Shown in pieces: positions 62,624-64,000 of a stretch of DNA of 64,000 nt. Numbering within the stretch: position 1 is the first letter of the stretch; every line of letters starts with the position of its first letter. The notes under the pieces are model-generated. The model did no database searches and was not told the origin of the DNA. It worked only from the letters and a program-made list of their open reading frames with translations. The position numbers and the translations under genes were made by a program. This DNA is from CBDAKK01 sp965196605. GTDB taxonomy: Bacteria; Spirochaetota; Spirochaetia; WTKD01; G963693115. The stretch is taken from the NCBI GenBank assembly GCA_965196605.1, contig CBDAKK010000001.1:186001-250000 (forward strand). The letters run 5' to 3'.

Positions 62624-63076
62624 TTACACTTCCAAAGAACTTTCAAACATACTCATATGCGATTTAACACACACCATATTTGCTTGATATGCCCGTTCTG
62701 CCGACATCATGTCAACAATTTCCGTAATGACGTTTACATTAGGGTGTTCCACATACCCCTTTTGCGGCCCCGATTGTATGGCATCGGGGTGAGTGGGGTC
62801 ATATACTAAGCGAGTCTTGGTATCGTAGTCCTTTTCAACAGCAGCAACTTGTACCCCTTGCCCACCACCATTGTCAAGTGCGCGCGGCAAAAAAGGCGTC
62901 TTCCAATACGGGTCACTGACTATGGGACGAAAAACAACGCGACTACGCCGAAATGCCCCACCTTCAGTCGTGCGCGTACTCTTTGCGTTTGCAATATTAT
63001 TTGAGATAACATCCATTCTTAAGCGTTGCGCGCTTAACCCCGTTGCAGCTATGTTTATACCACTAAATAATCCCAT
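62624..63076 (-). CDS. flgC: flagellar rod protein FlgC
   Basis: 150 residues. MGLFSGINIAATGLSAQRLR, ISNNIANAKS and the C-terminal EIVDMMSAERAYQANM helices are typical of proximal rod FlgC. Confidence 0.95.
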   Translation of the reverse strand: MGLFSGINIAATGLSAQRLRMDVISNNIANAKSTRTTEGGAFRRSRVVFRPIVSDPYWKTPFLPRALDNGGGQGVQVAAVEKDYDTKTRLVYDPTHPDAIQSGPQKGYVEHPNVNVITEIVDMMSAERAYQANMVCVKSHMSMFESSLEV

Positions 63077-63084
63077 AACAGCCC

Positions 63085-63507
63085 CTATCTCAACACAGCA
63101 CCAAGCGTTCTGTAGCTTGTAGTAATGCTTTTCATTACAAGCTTATAGTGATTTTGTAACTTCAGTATATTTGTCCTCTCTGTCTCTAAATCGACATTGT
63201 TTCCGTTGTTATCCGCCTGCGTTTGCCAATCCAATATACGTTTGGGCGCTACGCTTCTATAATCAATAGGGTCAAAAAAATTCATGTGCATTGCATGCGT
63301 TTTTGCCGCGCGTATTTCCGGTTTATGCTTTTCTGATTGCAAAGCCTCTCTAAGCCTCGACTCAAAATGCACCGTTGAGCGCCTAAAATTCGGAGTGTCG
63401 CGATTACTTATATTATTAGCAGTTACCTCTGCTCGGTACGATAAAGCGCTCAACTGCCTATGCGCAATGTCAAGCGATTTTCCAAAATTCGTGCTTCCAA
63501 AAATCAT
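63085..63507 (-). CDS. flgB: flagellar rod protein FlgB
   Basis: 140 residues. First gene of the operon: FGKSLDIAHRQLSALSYRAE, VTANNISNRDTPNF and the C-terminal LQNHYKLVMKSITTSYR helix match FlgB. GAGGAA Shine-Dalgarno upstream, in contrast to the leaderless-looking host genes. Confidence 0.94.
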   Translation of the reverse strand: MIFGSTNFGKSLDIAHRQLSALSYRAEVTANNISNRDTPNFRRSTVHFESRLREALQSEKHKPEIRAAKTHAMHMNFFDPIDYRSVAPKRILDWQTQADNNGNNVDLETERTNILKLQNHYKLVMKSITTSYRTLGAVLR

Positions 63508-63566
63508 AGCTAGTTCCTCGTACTATGTAATTTCGGCATATATAAAATGTGCTAAAGGGGAAATAC

Positions 63567-63714
63567 TCACAAAACCAACACATGCACCTCCATCTCTTTT
63601 AATCCACTAACAAAGAGTGCTTTGATATATTCTGGAGCCGCAATATCCGGAGTAACAGGTTTGTTTTTCCTGCCCGGCGTCATAATGTGGCCAGTTGGTG
63701 CGTCAATGATGTAC
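63567..63714 (-). pseudogene. short decayed coding remnant
   Basis: The minus strand reads IDAPTGHIMTPGRKNK, then after a one-base slip in an A-rich tract reads PVTPDIAAPEYIKALFVSG... to a stop at 63567. The two parts join smoothly. I do not recognise the family; chance cannot be excluded. Confidence 0.3.
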
Positions 63715-63745
63715 TAGACAAACCGACTAACCACATCGAATGAAG

Positions 63746-63775
63746 AAAGGCTTGTGAAAAACGCACGCCTTTTTT
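63746..63775. terminator. terminator-like hairpin
   Basis: AAAGGC-TTGTG-loop-CGCAC-GCCTTTTTT: stem with one bulge, T-run on the + side, shorter T-rich run on the minus side. It could end dnaB transcription in the minus direction. Confidence 0.45.
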
Positions 63776-63800
63776 ACACACATGTTGCTTTTTAATCAAG

Positions 63801-64000
63801 CTATCGTGAGACTTCTTGAAACTTCATTTTATCCGGAGAGAAAATAAAATTAAGCCTGCCGACGGGGCCATTACGCTGCTTGGCAATAATAAGCGCGGTG
63901 TTATCTTCCTTGCGCGACTTCCTGTGTAAAAAAAGCACCACGTCGGCATCTTGTTCTATAGCGCCAGATTCGCGAATATTAGCGAGCGAGGGCTCTTTGT
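63801..64000 (-). CDS. dnaB: replicative DNA helicase DnaB, C-terminal end (partial)
   Basis: Continues beyond the window. The visible 66 codons, ending TAG at 63801, read ANIRESGAIEQDADVVLFLH, then ALIIAKQRNGPVGRLNFIF and a short end, matching the C-terminal RecA domain of DnaB (the RESGxIEQDAD and IAKQRNGP motifs). DnaB unwinds DNA ahead of the replisome. Only the 3' end is seen. Confidence 0.9.
   Translation of the reverse strand, partial: KEPSLANIRESGAIEQDADVVLFLHRKSRKEDNTALIIAKQRNGPVGRLNFIFSPDKMKFQEVSR

Larger units (their letters stand above)
63508..63800. other. intergenic region between dnaB and flgB
   Basis: About 290 bp. It should contain the motility-operon promoter; a clear sigma-70 or sigma-28 promoter is not evident (a GCCGAAAT resembling the sigma-28 -10 is present, without its -35). 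A terminator-like hairpin lies at 63746-63775, and a decayed open frame at 63567-63714. Confidence 0.5.

Noticed and set aside
63508..63600. Sigma-28 promoter upstream of flgB
   Set aside because: A GCCGAAAT resembling the -10 is present, but the -35 (TAAA at 15 nt) is not; a TTTA stands there instead.

Overview
The window comes from a spirochaete, most likely a Treponema or close relative. The right 28 kb is the large flagellar/motility operon in the spirochaetal order (flgB-flgC-fliE-fliF-fliG-fliH-fliI-fliJ-flbB-fliK-flgD-flgE-flbD-motA-motB-fliL-fliM-fliY-fliO-fliP-fliQ-fliR-flhB-flhA-flhF-flhG, then an unknown membrane protein, a sigma-28 gene and a FapA-like gene). It includes flbB, a spirochaete-specific gene of the periplasmic flagellar collar. 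I cannot name the species from sequence alone.

Layout. 1-13,600: left part of a decayed siphophage-type prophage. It has an early module (lysine-rich repeat protein, SSB, two ribbon-helix-helix proteins, an initiator gene with 16 in-gene iterons, a Mor-like regulator), a single-chain restriction-modification enzyme on the minus strand, a lysis module (small membrane protein, two nested spanin-like frames, XhlA-like protein, broken DNA methylase, amidase endolysin) and a head module (terminase small subunit, terminase-portal chimera with an in-frame amber and a frameshift, prohead protease, start of the major capsid gene). At about 13,610 the capsid start is fused in frame to the C-terminal half of a host endonuclease III. 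13,960-19,150: an island of three tandem DUF285/BspA-like lipoprotein genes separated by a family of short dyad repeats. 19,150-23,930: prophage tail remnants, the first interrupted by an IS1595-family element with perfect 17-bp inverted repeats and an 8-bp target duplication. 23,930-25,000: mostly non-coding, with strong hairpins.

25,000-35,700: ordinary host genes: glmS, clpS-clpA, a degenerate HD-GYP-like protein, a TatD-family hydrolase and a class II photolyase in one operon, a small DUF3783-like protein, and hisC. Several of these, and the prophage restriction-modification gene, have a TATAAT-like box only 3-7 nt before the start codon and no Shine-Dalgarno, which suggests leaderless mRNAs. 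35,705-63,507: the motility operon on the minus strand, tightly packed and mostly overlapping, coding for the rod/hook, export gate, motor switch, stator, assembly regulators and sigma-28. The 3' end of dnaB enters from the right edge.

Most notable points: a cysteine-free FlgE hook protein, with serine at the position that should carry the lysinoalanine cross-link cysteine; the leaderless-promoter pattern; a lambda-like origin built into the prophage initiator gene; two full-length nested reading frames in the lysis module sharing one Shine-Dalgarno; a repeat-flanked lipoprotein cassette array sitting inside the broken prophage; and several gene chimeras that record deletions.
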